DNA of 64,000 nt from Niebla homalea (taxonomy: Eukaryota > Ascomycota > Lecanoromycetes > Lecanorales > Ramalinaceae): contig JAHGAU010000032.1 of NCBI GenBank assembly GCA_019925105.1, forward strand, positions 558,001 through 622,000, read 5' to 3'. The position numbers were made by a program, and so were the translations under genes. Below, piece by piece: positions 1 through 11,160 of the stretch. The first letter of the stretch is position 1, and every line of letters starts with the position of its first letter. The notes below the pieces were generated by a model. That model was not told the DNA's origin and ran no database searches. It saw nothing but the letters and a program-made list of their open reading frames with translations.

Positions 1-20
1 TCCGCGCATACCTCCACATC

Positions 21-1158
21 ATGGACTACGAAAACATGGATCTGGACGAGGTTGGACCGCGAGTGACAGTCCGTGAGGTACAATTGCTAGTCTTGAGAAA
101 GCTCCCTCCTCCTCCTCGGACTGACTTCTTACCCACACAAGGCTGCCTCCGCTCACGTCGATTTTACCCTGAACAATGTCTCCCTAGCTTTTGCAAACTC
201 CCTCCGCCGGGTCATCCTGTCGGAGGTACCTACCATGGCCATCGATCTTGTCGAGGTGAACGCCAACACCTCCGTCCTACCAGACGAATTCATTGCTCAC
301 CGCCTCGGCCTGGTCCCGCTCAATAGCAAATCCATTGAAGACGTGCTCTTCACACGAGACTGTGACTGTGATCACTACTGCGAACACTGCTCTGTAACGT
401 TGAGCCTCAAAGCAAAATGTACGGGAGATGATATCATGAAAGTTTACGCCCGAGATCTCGTGGTAGGCGAACCAAGGCCCAACGAGTGGGTCGGCAAGCC
501 AGTCATCACAGATGAAGAGGGTTTGGGCGTAGTGATCTGCAAGTTGAGGAAAAATCAGGAGATCGATTTCAAGTGCATAGCAAAAAAGGGAATTGCTAAA
601 GAGCATGCCAAATGGGCACCAACTAGTGCCGTGGGGTTTGAATACGATCCGTGGAATAAGCTAAAGCATCTCGATTATTGGTATGAGAATAACGCGAAGA
701 ACGAATGGTACGCAGCATGTTTCTCTGTCCCAATCTCCCCAGCCTGCACACTCTCCTTGACTGACATGAGGGCTAGGCCACAGTCCAAGAACGCCGAGTG
801 GGAAGATCAGCCGCAAGAGGACCTCCCCTTCGACTACAATGCGCAACCCTCCCAGTTCTACATTTCACTCGAAAGCGTGGGCAACCTGGAACCCGACAGT
901 GTTGTCCAGCAAGGCATCAAGATTCTTCAGCAAAAACTTGCTGCAGTCGTGCAGGAGCTAGCAGGCACTGATGACAGCAACAGGAATGGCGATATGAATG
1001 GAGCTGACGGCTTTGCTGACGGAGCTAGAACCCCTGACGCTGCGGTCGATCAAGGTTTCACAACGCCATATGTCAACGGCGGAGCAACAAGCGCTTGGGG
1101 TGGGGGTGCTACTCCCTATGGGGCTACACCTTATGGTCAAGGTGGTTGGAGTAATTGA
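21..1158 (+). CDS. rpb3: RNA polymerase II subunit RPB3 (three exons)
   Basis: This is the third-largest core subunit of RNA polymerase II, which pairs with RPB11 to form the alpha-like heterodimer that nucleates enzyme assembly in the nucleus. Exons are 21-77, 142-707 and 777-1158, giving 334 aa. Introns 78-141 and 708-776 are GT-AG and both contain a CTGAC branch point. The second is 69 nt with no in-frame stop, so it reads through as 23 spurious residues; removing it restores the junction NEW-PQSK, as in yeast Rpb3. Family features seen: ANSLRRV, the ADEFIAHRLGL-type segment (here PDEFIAHRLGL), the CDCDHYCEHC zinc loop, and GIAKEHAKW with FEYDPWNKLKH. The start at 21 gives the expected short N-terminus before VTVRE; a start at 235 would remove the dimerisation segment. 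The C-terminus is Gly-rich with two ATPYG repeats. The gene is tail-to-tail with the PKS. Identity is certain; intron boundaries are very likely. Confidence 0.96.
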
Positions 1159-1488
1159 AAGGCCCATGGAATTCACCGTGATTTAGCCAGGCGTCTTGGA
1201 GCGGTAGGACTTGCCACAACATCTTACGCTGTGAGATTCCAAGGTAATAAACCTGTCAGGACAAGCCTAGTTGGCAATAACGCCAGTAGCTTGAGCTAGG
1301 TGGGAGAAAGGACGCAGCAGTCGTAACATCGATTACACTGCGCCCGAGCATAAGAAAACAAGTTGTCTCAAAGAACATTCTAACAATCAGCAAGCTAAAG
1401 CTAGCTTTTCAAAGGTAAGCATAATTTTTATCCAGTGCTAGTACTTCATTCTATATCCCGGACATACTCCTGTTCATGTTTCCTTCTT
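1159..1488. other. Convergent intergenic region, rpb3 / PKS
   Basis: These 330 bp separate two convergent stop codons and must hold both 3' UTRs. No open frame, RNA gene or repeat is visible. Base composition is balanced. Confidence 0.7.
1246..1251 (+). promoter_or_regulatory. Possible polyadenylation signal of rpb3
   Basis: AATAAA lies 88 nt after the rpb3 stop codon, in the expected place for a fungal 3' processing signal. Fungal signals are degenerate, so this is positional inference. Confidence 0.4.
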
Positions 1489-4400
1489 TTACTTTCCGAC
1501 TTCATTTGCAAACCATTTCGTCAAATGACTGACAGTAGGATGGCCCCAAACCAGCGTTGGTGGTACTTTGACGTTCAATTTGCCTTGTAACTGTCTCCTC
1601 AATGTCACCGTCATGACAGAGTCCATCCCTATATCTGGCAGTGCGGCTTTGGGGTCCACGTCATCCCCGCTAGACAGCTGCAGCACGCTCGCGACGCAGT
1701 CGGATATCTTCGAGGCTAGGAACGCATTCCTTTCGGGCCCAGGGGGAGGAATCGTCTCGCCCGAAGCAGCGGTCGGCGCACTTCCACCTGGACCGGCCCC
1801 TCCAGAAGTATCCTCGCGACGCTCAATCACTTCTTCCATGATTGGCATGGGTGGACTTTCCCCAGCCTCGATGGGCAAAAGCCTCATGACCACGCCGTGT
1901 GAAACGTCGTACTTCGCAATGTGGTCCCATGCTCTGAACGCATCTTCCTTACTCATGCTTGTCAACCTCTTGCTCTCTAGCTCGGCTTCAATGAATGCGT
2001 CTACGTCAGGGCTCACAGCTGCCAGCCCCATACCACGCCAACTTGTCATTTGAAGCGAAATGGCGTTGTCACCCAGGCCACGACGGTGTTCAGCCAAGCT
2101 GTCCAGAAATGCGTTGCCCGACGCATACGAGGCTTGCCCAGTAAAGCCAAAAAGCTGACCGCAGGACGAGAACGTGATGAAAAAGTCCACCGTATTAGGC
2201 GGGAACGCTTGGTGCAATGCGAGGGCTCCAGCTACCTTAGGGGCTTGGACTTTGTTGAGACCCTCCGGTGTTAGTTCGAGGGCATATTGGTCTTCGGTAA
2301 CAGCGGCAGCATGGACTATGCCGAGCACCGGTGGCAGTGAGAGGTTTTCAAGCTTGGCAGTGAGCTCTCTGGCTGCATTCGGGTCGGCAATGTCTAGAGG
2401 TATAGTGCAAACAGTCGCACCGGCACGCTCGAGCATTTGGATCTTCTGTATTGTTGGCTGGATGGAGTACTCGGCAGTGCTCCACTCACTCCGGTTTGGA
2501 AGTGCTCGGCGAGAGAGAAGGACGAGGCGACGGGCTCCACGACCGACCAGGTGAGAAGCCACTTCAAGACCCAAGGCGCCAAGACCTCCAGAGATGAGAT
2601 AGGTACCCTCAGGCTTTGGGTTGAGCTTCTTGGCTTGCTTGGAGGGGTATAACTTGTTGTGAGGTAAAGGACGCAGACGCGCGATCCTTGCGATTGTATC
2701 TTCGATTCTGACGACAACTTTGCCAGAGATGTATTTGACCGCCTGGAACGGGAATTCCATGGAGTCAACCTCGATCAAGGCTCCCCAGAGATCGGGTTGC
2801 TCTGCAGCGATAATTCGACCTAGACCGATAAGAGGAGCTTGGGCCAATCCAGTTGCATCCGTGGGATTGAATGCTCCGTCAACAACCGTGTAGATGCGTG
2901 CTTTGACTTCTTTGGATGAGACGTGTTTTGCGATGCTGACTAGTTCCAGGCAATACTTTTGGGCGATTGGAGGTATCGCGTTCATGTACTCCACCTCTCC
3001 TGGCACATACATAATGATGACACCTTCTCCGTTGAGGTCGACTGAGACCTGTGACAGCTCAGCAGCGGATGACAGAACACTAGATGCGATGCGTTTCTTG
3101 TCGAGCTGCTTTCGGTATCCAGCCACAAGAGAGCTCTCGTTGCCTCCTATCAGAATCACATGCTTCAGTGGCGACTGACTTTCAGACAGCTCAGCAGGCT
3201 TCCATGCGACCTGGTGCACCATTGCGTCCATGTTCTTGTCAGCCAAGGCCTCACCCTCAATCTCAGAGAAGCGCATCCCACTGAACTTGGCGATGGCCGC
3301 ACCTGACAGGTCAGTCACAGTAACATCGGCAGCGAGGTTGTTGGGTGTTCTATCGTGCTCACTGACATGGATATAACATGTCTTAGGGGGTACCACTCCT
3401 TTCTTGATTGTGACATTGTCAACATGTGCTGGCATACGTAGCCTGGCAACCTGGTGGAATAAAGTAGAGCCAATGGATGTCACGGCATCAAAGATGGGAG
3501 CCCAGGAGTCCGAATTCCATGGAAGCGTCGCATCTGCAGACAGCGCAGGCTCTACATCACAGAAGGTGAGCATCTCCTTCTCGTCTTCACTTTCGAGATG
3601 CTCGGTGACTGCCCAAGGGAAGCCCATTTCAGTAGCTGCAATGCCATTAAGGTAATCGATAGTGAAAGTTGGCTTGAGGACCTTGCTTGTACGCGATTTA
3701 ACGCTGTCGATGTCAAGTTTGATGCTGTCCAAATCAACGGCACCCGTTTCTGCCGTAGCTGCATTCGACGTAGTATGCGTTAGCCAGGCCGAATTATACT
3801 CAGTTTCGCCGTCAGCTGGAATCAATCGAGACATGAGGCGTATCTTCGTGCCCTCCATCACGATCTGAATGTTGCGAGGAGCACTAATGGCAACGGGCAC
3901 AAGAAGACTCGTATCGTTTAATGAGGCGGTGCCGACTGCGCCTAAGAAACTGTTGAACAAGACTGCAGCTGGTATAATCTCCGTGCCGTCGAGAGGATGG
4001 TTCTTGGGGAAAGGTTTGGTATGATCATCGAGTCTTGTGTTGAATATGATAGTCTTCTCTTCGCCAACCCCGACAGGCAGCCGCTGTCCAAGGAGGGTGT
4101 GCGAATCGACATCATGCACAGTCGTATCGGCCCCACCGCTGCTGACCTCGCGCCAAAATTCATCATGCTTCCAGATTGTCGCAGGGACATTCTTCGACCA
4201 GTCAACTCCTGCAAAGTGTGGAGCCCATTCTACTGCGGTACCCTTAGTCCACATAGCAATGATGCTTTGCATGATGGCTTTACAGGGAGACTGCTTGCGT
4301 ACAAGGGTGGGTAGGATGGCAACATCATCGATGTCCAACTCAATCAAGGTCTCGTTTACTGAATGGGTAATGACCGGGTGGGTTGATATCTCCGTAAACA

Positions 4401-7400
4401 CACGATAGCCATCCTCAGCTGCAGCTTTGATTGCTCCGGTGAGGTGCACAGGTTTCAGCATGTTTCGAACCCAGTATTCTGCATCTCGCGGGTCTTGATC
4501 TTTTGGTGAGGGGGCTGAGGTTGAGTAAAGAGTAACGTCCGGAGTAGTAGGCGAAATCGAGTCTGATAGAGCCTTCTGCAGAGGTTGGGCCAAGGACTCG
4601 AGTGCTGGGCTGTGAAAAGCGATATCTGCTCGAACCCGGGAGATCTTGATAGGACCGTCTTTTTGGGAGTCTTCATAGTCTTTGACGGCTTGTACCGATC
4701 CTGATACGACACAGGAGCTCGGCGATGAATCAATGGCAACACCAATGTTGGAACTCCCTTGGAGACTTTGGGCGACTTCTTCGTATGGGGCGTTGACCAG
4801 GACCATGGCGCCCTTGCCCATGACCTGACGGTATAGCACAGCACGTTTACAAATGACGATAGCGCCCTCGGCTGGTGTCAGAGCTCCAGCGATGACCGCG
4901 GCGGCAATCTCTCCCATCGAGTGGCCAATCACAGCGCTTGGCCGGGTGCCTTTGCTTCTGAGTAGAGCAGCAATGGCGACCTGCATACAGAACGTGAGGG
5001 CCTGGATCTTATCTGACGACTCAAAGTCACCGGTCGTAAGAGCCTCAGTGGCTGAAAAGCCCAATTCGCTTTGGACAATCGGCTCGAGCTCAGTGATGGT
5101 ATCACGGAAGACGGCCTCTCTCTCAAGGAGCTCTTTGCCCATTTCGGGCCACTGGGCACCGTGTCCAGAAACCATCCATACTGAGCCTTGCTTAAGATCA
5201 GGACCAAGCACACGACCGTTGGCAATGCTGGCGGAACCCTTTCCCTCAGCGATACTCTTGAGTTGCGAAGCGGCATCTGCGTGATCGTCGGCGACAACAG
5301 CGGTTCTGCAATCATGATGACCACGTCTGGTAGCAAGCGTGCTCGCGATGGTAGAAAGGGGTTCTTCGGAACCCTTGGCTTCGATGAAATCCGCAAGAGC
5401 CTGCGCCATGGCTGGCAAACGCTTCTCCTGGGGTGCTGACAGTAGCAGGACCTTTGGGCTAGCTTCTGCCTCTTCGTTCAGAGGAATCTTTCTCGGTTCT
5501 GGTGCCTTCTCGATAATGGCATGGGAGACGCTCCCACCATAACCGTAGGAGCAGATTGCACCTCTAGGTGTGCCTCCTTTGACTTCTGGCCAGTTGACAG
5601 AGTCGAAAGGTACCTGAATGCCCGCTTTGTCCCATTCAATCTTCTTGTTAAGAGTTTTGAGGTTAGCCTGAGGGGGAATTGTTTCGTTCTTCATGGCAAG
5701 GACTGCTTTGATGAAGCCCATGACTCCAGCGCCAGCTTCTAAATGGCCAATATTAGGCTTGATACTGCCAGTATAGCAAGGTGCATCCTTCGGCCTGTCC
5801 TTGCCGTAGATGTTAGATAAAGCGCGAATTTCGATTGGATCGCCAACGAGGGTCGAAGTGGCATGTGCCTCAACATATTGTATTGACAGGGGATCAATGT
5901 CGGCGAGAGCCAATCTAGCAACGGCTTCCTGCGCTTCTCCATTGGGAGCCATGATGCCCTTAGTCTTACCGTCCTGGCCTACCGCCGAACCCTTGAGGAC
6001 AGCGAGGACGTTATCATTATCGCGAACCGCATCAGACATTCGCTTCATAGCGACACAGCCAATGCCCTCTCCACGACCGTACCCGCTCGCCGAATCGTCG
6101 AACGACCGACACTCGCCGTCTTTCGAAATAGTCTTGGCAAGATCAAGCACGCGAGTCAGGCTGGGTGCACACAACGCGTTCATACCACCTGCAATTGCAA
6201 CATCGCTCTCCCTTGCCAAGAGGGCTTGTCTAGCGTGATGGATAGCAATGAGGGAGGATGCGCAAGCGGCGTCGACGGCTGTTGAAGGACCGCGAAAATC
6301 CATTTGATAGGACACTCGATTTGGAATGCCACAATAAGCCGTGCCAATGCCCATCCATGCTTCGATACCAGGCAGATCTTCAAGGATGATCTTGCCATAA
6401 TCTTCAGAGTTCACTCCCATGAAGACAGCTGTGTTTGACCTAGCGAGACTTTGTGGAGGAATCCCTGCGTCCTCGAGAGCTTCCCACGTAGCTTCTAATG
6501 CAAGTCGCTGTTGTGGGTCCATCAACAAAGCCTCTTTCGGCGAGATGCCGAAGAAGGTATTGTCGAATGCCTTGAGGTTGTCGATGAAGTAACCTTTCTG
6601 CGTTGTCTGTTTGAGGATCTGTCATGGACCACAAGTGTTAGTGACAGGCCAGATGCTTCAAATAGATCATTGAAATTGTTAGACCTTATGATTTCGAGGG
6701 TCCCGTTTATAGAATGGTTCCCATCGCCAGCTCGGTACTTGACTTGAGCAAACCGACTTATTCATAAGCGTCTCCCATAGTTGTTCCGGTGAATGGTTCC
6801 CTTTCGGTGGTCATCAGTGAGATGGTAAGACGAAGATGGCTCTTGAAATATGATTTACCTCCAGCCACTCGGCAGGACATGCCAACTATGAAATCCGTCT
6901 GTCAGCCTTCCTCCACCCTAGATACCTTCCCACGGGAGGAAAGTGACTTGGCTCCCATCTTCTGCCTGAACCACACTTTGCGTCCAAGCCACAACAATCT
7001 TTCTATAGAGACCCTTGCAAGATGACCTACTTATTGCCACATCCTCTTCAACGAAGCCCTAAGACTCCAGTTTCAGCTTGATCACTGCTGCATTATATGA
7101 GCTGACAGACCTTCCCAGGAAGTGGTAATCCATCTTCAGATGACGATTCGCTGGAAACAGATTGCCTTTCCTTCGTTGGGACGGTTCCGGGGCCTAAGAG
7201 ACGATCAGTTGAAGCGATCGTCCGAATCGCCTTCCAGCAGATGTTGGCTAATGAGGAGAGGACATTGATTCTGGGCATTGGAAGGTGATAGCTGAGCACC
7301 ATGAACATGGACTCCGGTGCCATCGTCTCCTTCCAAAAGATACAAAGACATGGACAAGCTTGTGTGCAAAGTACAGTGTATCGCACGCGAAGATAGGAGA

Positions 7401-7438
7401 CTGTGCATGATTGACTCACCCAGTCCTTTGGACGCCAT
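1489..7438 (-). CDS. 6-methylsalicylic-acid-synthase-type partially reducing polyketide synthase
   Basis: Iterative type I PKS with order KS-AT-TH/DH-KR-ACP and no C-terminal thioesterase, the 6-MSA synthase / mellein synthase class. Modelled exons: 7438-7420, 7193-7111, 6898-6859, 6800-6685, 6618-1489, giving about 1,795 aa against about 1,770-1,800 for the family. The KS core starts at FIVGMSCRVAGG and continues NHSPEQLW, RWEPFYKRD, FFGISPKEA and DPQQR. Visible catalytic residues are KS Cys about 205 (DAACASSL), KS His about 338 and 378 (VEAHATST, NIGHLEAG), AT Ser about 653 (GHSMGE), TH/DH His about 960 (HPLDGTEIIPAAV), KR motif GGLGALG, and ACP Ser about 1753 (GMDSV). Introns 6858-6801 and 6684-6619 are firmly placed. 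The first two exons (MASKGL and the PGTVPTKE exon) rest on splice phase alone; the 212-nt intron 7110-6899 is long and could hide another exon. A product of 6-MSA or (R)-mellein cannot be told from sequence. Confidence 0.93.
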
Positions 7439-9567
7439 TCTTGGCGACGATGAGGTCAAACGTTGAAATGAGGGCTCCGGGGTAGGATGGAAGGAAAGAG
7501 GATGCTTCAATGGGCTTCAATTCAGCATGATCTGATGAACAGCATGGGTAAAAGCATTTATTGAAGATCACTATATTTAGGCTTGAATCACTTTGTGCTG
7601 CGGCGATGCATTTCTACCAGTAGCAAGTGCCCTGATCGGTTGCTCTGGAGCTCATGTTTGATAGACCGTTGTGTTGCACGCCGCCGACAGATTATGACCG
7701 CCCCTGAACGGTCGCGTTCAAACTTCAAATACAGCCAAGAATGGGAAGACTCCGTGGCAGAGCGGGAGAGCAGCCAAAGGGAAAACATAAGCAAAAGGGT
7801 ATGGAGGGATGTTTGCTAATTTAGACTTGCTTACCTGTAGATCTCTGCCTGCACGTCTCAGTCATCTTTTGACTGGTTCGCTCGGTCACTGGCGGCATGC
7901 ACGCCGTTGGCGTTGCTTACCCAGTCCCCATGTTAAAAACTCGTCAGCTCTGTGACATCGACGTGGCCTGGTTTGATGAGGACTGAAGACCCATGGCAAT
8001 GGTTCCAATCTGTGCTGATGATGCGGGGGGTGACTTCGATGCCTCTGCTCGAATGTTGCTGCATGATTGGGCATTGAAGCTGCACTGACGATGCGCCCGC
8101 TTGGAGCTACGTACCACATGATGCGATTGTGGACTCCATAGAGCTGGACGCTGTCGCAAGGGTGGGTCGGCCAGTAACCGGCGAATACCATTGGGTTTGG
8201 AAGTCTCAACAGCTAGTAGACGACCGCAAATCCAGTCGCACGAACTATGATAAATAGTCCAGCACTAAGGAGTGGCGCTACGATTTCCTTGGCTTAGACA
8301 TTTTGGGATTACCACCTTAAAAAAGCTTGAGTCGAGCAGTCGGACTGCCTAGCGCAACTTCATCACCAATCAGAAAAATGGAACGAACATATGACTACCA
8401 GTGTCATATGAAGAACGAGCTAGAGTTGATATGATGCCCCTCTCATTGTTCTATTGCTTTCAAAATAGCCCAAACACTCGATCTCTTCAACGCTCATGCT
8501 GAGCAGATTCGCCAGAGGCAGTCAGGGCTCATGCATATCATACCTAGCTAAGATCGATGCAACAACGCATGCGGGGTCTGGTACTGGGTCTAACCAGGTC
8601 TTCAGCCTATTGCCACTCGAATGGTTTCTATCCGGTCTTATTCGCAGTAAGAAATGACCCTGATCAAATCACCACTGTTCAAACTAAACTACAAGACTCA
8701 ATCGCAGACGTGATGGATTTCGATGATACAGGAAGTTGATTAAGTAGCGTCCACGGATTTCACCCGCTCAGTACCTCTGCGCATCTTACTCCGGGCGGGC
8801 AGCCACCCACATCTTGTCCGGAGTCCGGAGATCCAAGCCAATCCGCCAATAGGCGCTTTTTTCAGCAAAAGCTAGTGCCAACAGAATGAGAAGCATTGAG
8901 AGGCTCCCTTCGTTGTTGCAGGCCAGACCTCGAGTGCTCTGTATGACATTAAAGCGCACATGGCGAAGAAGTCGCGCGGTCAGGAGATGGATCCCCAACT
9001 CCACAGCTGCTGTCCCTTTTGATCGTATGACTATGGACGGCTCGGAAGCCAAATTCCGAAAGGGTCATTACTCGGCCCTGGGCGTCAGTTGCCTGATGAT
9101 TGAATGAAGCATTGGAGAGGATTCCTGATGCTATCATTCAAAGGAGCTTGCCCAAGGATCATCAGGCAACTGTGAATAGCTCGAGGCAATGCGTCCTTTG
9201 TAATGAACTTATTACAAAGCATGAGAGGCACGCTTCCTCAATCTAGACTGATCACAATCCGCACTAGTCTACGAGTACAAAGTTGAAACGAAGACAAGAC
9301 TCCACACTTGTGATAGCACCGCTTGCTTGGGAGTGGTGACTCGCCCTACTGGAGACCCTCTAATTTGCTTGTGATGAGGCATGTGGTAACATTGACTAGC
9401 TCTTTTCATACTGACCACTGCTTGTGCCATCCTTTGGGATTTTGAATCAGTATCAATCATACTTATCTAAGCAACGATCTGTACGCCCAACTCGCGGTCA
9501 TCAATCTAATTTTCGAAATGCCCATTCTCTCTAATTCCCACACTAGGCAAGCGTCTCCGCTTGAATC
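7439..9567. other. 2.1 kb region with no recognisable gene
   Basis: GC-balanced DNA between the PKS start and the dioxygenase stop. Only short frames without family features are present. It should contain the PKS promoter; an AT-rich TATA-like run lies near 7,570, about 130 nt upstream of the modelled start. I see no tRNA, repeat or RIP signature. A poorly conserved multi-exon gene cannot be excluded. Confidence 0.6.
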
Positions 9568-10589
9568 TCAATTTCCCTGCTTTGCTTCCAAGGTAGCTAA
9601 GCGAAAATCATAATTCAACTCAAATCGTGCCTTGGGATCGCCTTCCAGTGGCACAAAATCAACCAGCAAATCACGCTTTGTAGCAAAGGCCGCATCATCT
9701 GTCACATATTTGCAGTTGCGGTCAAACAACTGAGTGATTATAGATTTGTAACCTGGCGCCCGAAGGATGAAATGTATATGGCCAGGGCGCATGGGATGTC
9801 GGTCGAGTAATTTCAGAAGCTTGCCCGCTGGGCCGTCGTCAGGAATTGGGTAAGCAGTTGGGCGAAGGCAGTAAAATGCATACTCGCCACCCTTGCCAGT
9901 AAAGAAGCGGCCACGTAGATTGAAGTCTACCTGATCTGGATCCTGCTGCTCATATAGACCATTGGGAGCTGTATGCCAGAGGTCTAATTCCGCACCCTCA
10001 ACAGGAAAGCCAGTCTGGAAATCAAAGACCCGACCGTGCATGAAGGTGTGGTCCCCATGCGGTATACCGTGTACTATGCTAGCGCCCATCTTCCTAATGG
10101 GCGCATTTGCACGATAGAAAGGACCAAGTCCTGTGGTCTCTGTCGGTGTGGAGGTAGATGACTCTATCCTATTAGTCATCTCATCAACGAGCGGCTCAAG
10201 GCCAATAACGTCGCACACAAGTTGGCCCTCGTTGCGTGTAGAGTTCGACATGCGACCGGATTCATTGATCTATCAGTGCGGTTGGATGATCAGCCGAGTG
10301 GTTTTGTGGAGAGAAGCACTTGCTCCAGGCCAGGCAGTCACCCGCTTACCAGCTCAACACCGGCAAGGAATTCGGTCATGGTAAGCTCGACTTCCTTTGC
10401 AAAATCATGGATATGTCGAATAAGCGGTCCGATAACCTGTCGCATGCGTGGTGATGCATTTGGGCCCGTAGCATTGATGACATGCTCGGTGAATTCTGGA
10501 TCCAAACAGTGCTTATGAGTCTTTGGCTCCTTCATTTTGTCTTCCATCACGGATTCGTGCTGATTGTTGATGACCATACCAACATCCAC
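9568..10589 (-). CDS. Intradiol ring-cleavage dioxygenase (catechol / hydroxyquinol 1,2-dioxygenase family)
   Basis: A non-haem Fe(III) enzyme that opens catechol-type rings between the two hydroxylated carbons to give muconate-type diacids. Exons are 10589-10350 and 10269-9568, separated by an 80-nt GT-AG intron (GTAAGC donor, CTGAT branch point, GATAG acceptor), giving 313 aa. The splice joins FLAGVEL to INESGRMS, restoring the continuous family block before RNEGQLVCDVIGLEPLVDE. The N-terminal dioxygenase domain spans about residues 28-110 (FTEHVI, RQVIGPLIRHIHDFAKEVEL). The catalytic beta-sandwich carries GPFYR and WHTAPNGLYEQQDPDQ. The four iron ligands are visible as Tyr 186 (NGLYEQQ), Tyr 220 (PTAYPIP), His 244 and His 246 (RPGHIHF). 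No signal peptide is seen, so it is probably cytosolic. In-frame ATGs downstream of 10,589 leave the exact start open. The substrate cannot be read; proximity to the PKS suggests but does not show a shared pathway. Confidence 0.93.
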
Positions 10590-11160
10590 AATCCCTCAAT
10601 TTGTGGATTGGTATTCGCAGGGATACGTTTTTATTTCTGAGGAGTTCGATTAATCAGAAGATAATGGGGATCAAATCCACGGAAGCTTAACATGAGTGTT
10701 CAATCCTGAAGCATTGTAGCCTTTACGTGGCGGCAATACGCTCTGATGCGGCTATCCAAAAAACGGGATTCAAAATTTAAGAAGAGCGAAGGCTACGGAA
10801 ATCTTGTTTTGTGGAATTCATGGAGCTAAAAGGTCAGCAGACTTCCGCGGTATTGGCGACTTCATGTAGCCAGGTAGTTATTACAATGCCAGGCATACTC
10901 CAGCTTAGCATAAATATCTGTCTACAGATCCGACGTTTTTTAGCATTTAGCATATTTGAGAAGCTTGGAAATGCTTGGCAAAAAATAAAACGTACCTCCA
11001 TCAGCAAAACGGCGACTTGCTCGGATCGAGAGCCAAAAATAAAGGTGATTTATCGTCGAATCCAAAAGATGTGGTTTCCGGCGCTAGTAAGCGGACGATA
11101 TACCTACTTTTTGGTAAAAATTATATTTATCCTTACCGGCAGCTATTTTTTACGATTTAT
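10590..11160. other. Transition from gene segment to AT isochore
   Basis: Upstream region of the dioxygenase gene. Composition is mixed to about 11,100 and becomes extremely AT-rich by about 11,160. The short frames here show no family features. It probably holds the dioxygenase promoter. Confidence 0.6.

Noticed and set aside
235..1158. rpb3 starting at the ATG at 235
   Set aside because: It omits the conserved HVDFTLNNVSLAFANSLRRV segment encoded just upstream; an exon at 21-77 plus a GT-AG intron restores the normal N-terminus.
7439..9567. Hidden gene or tRNA between PKS and dioxygenase
   Set aside because: Short frames show no family motif, and I found no convincing tRNA B-box word on either strand.
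9568..10251. Dioxygenase as a single 227-aa frame starting at 10,251
   Set aside because: The frame continues upstream to a good acceptor, and a separate exon encodes the N-terminal dioxygenase domain; the spliced product matches family length.
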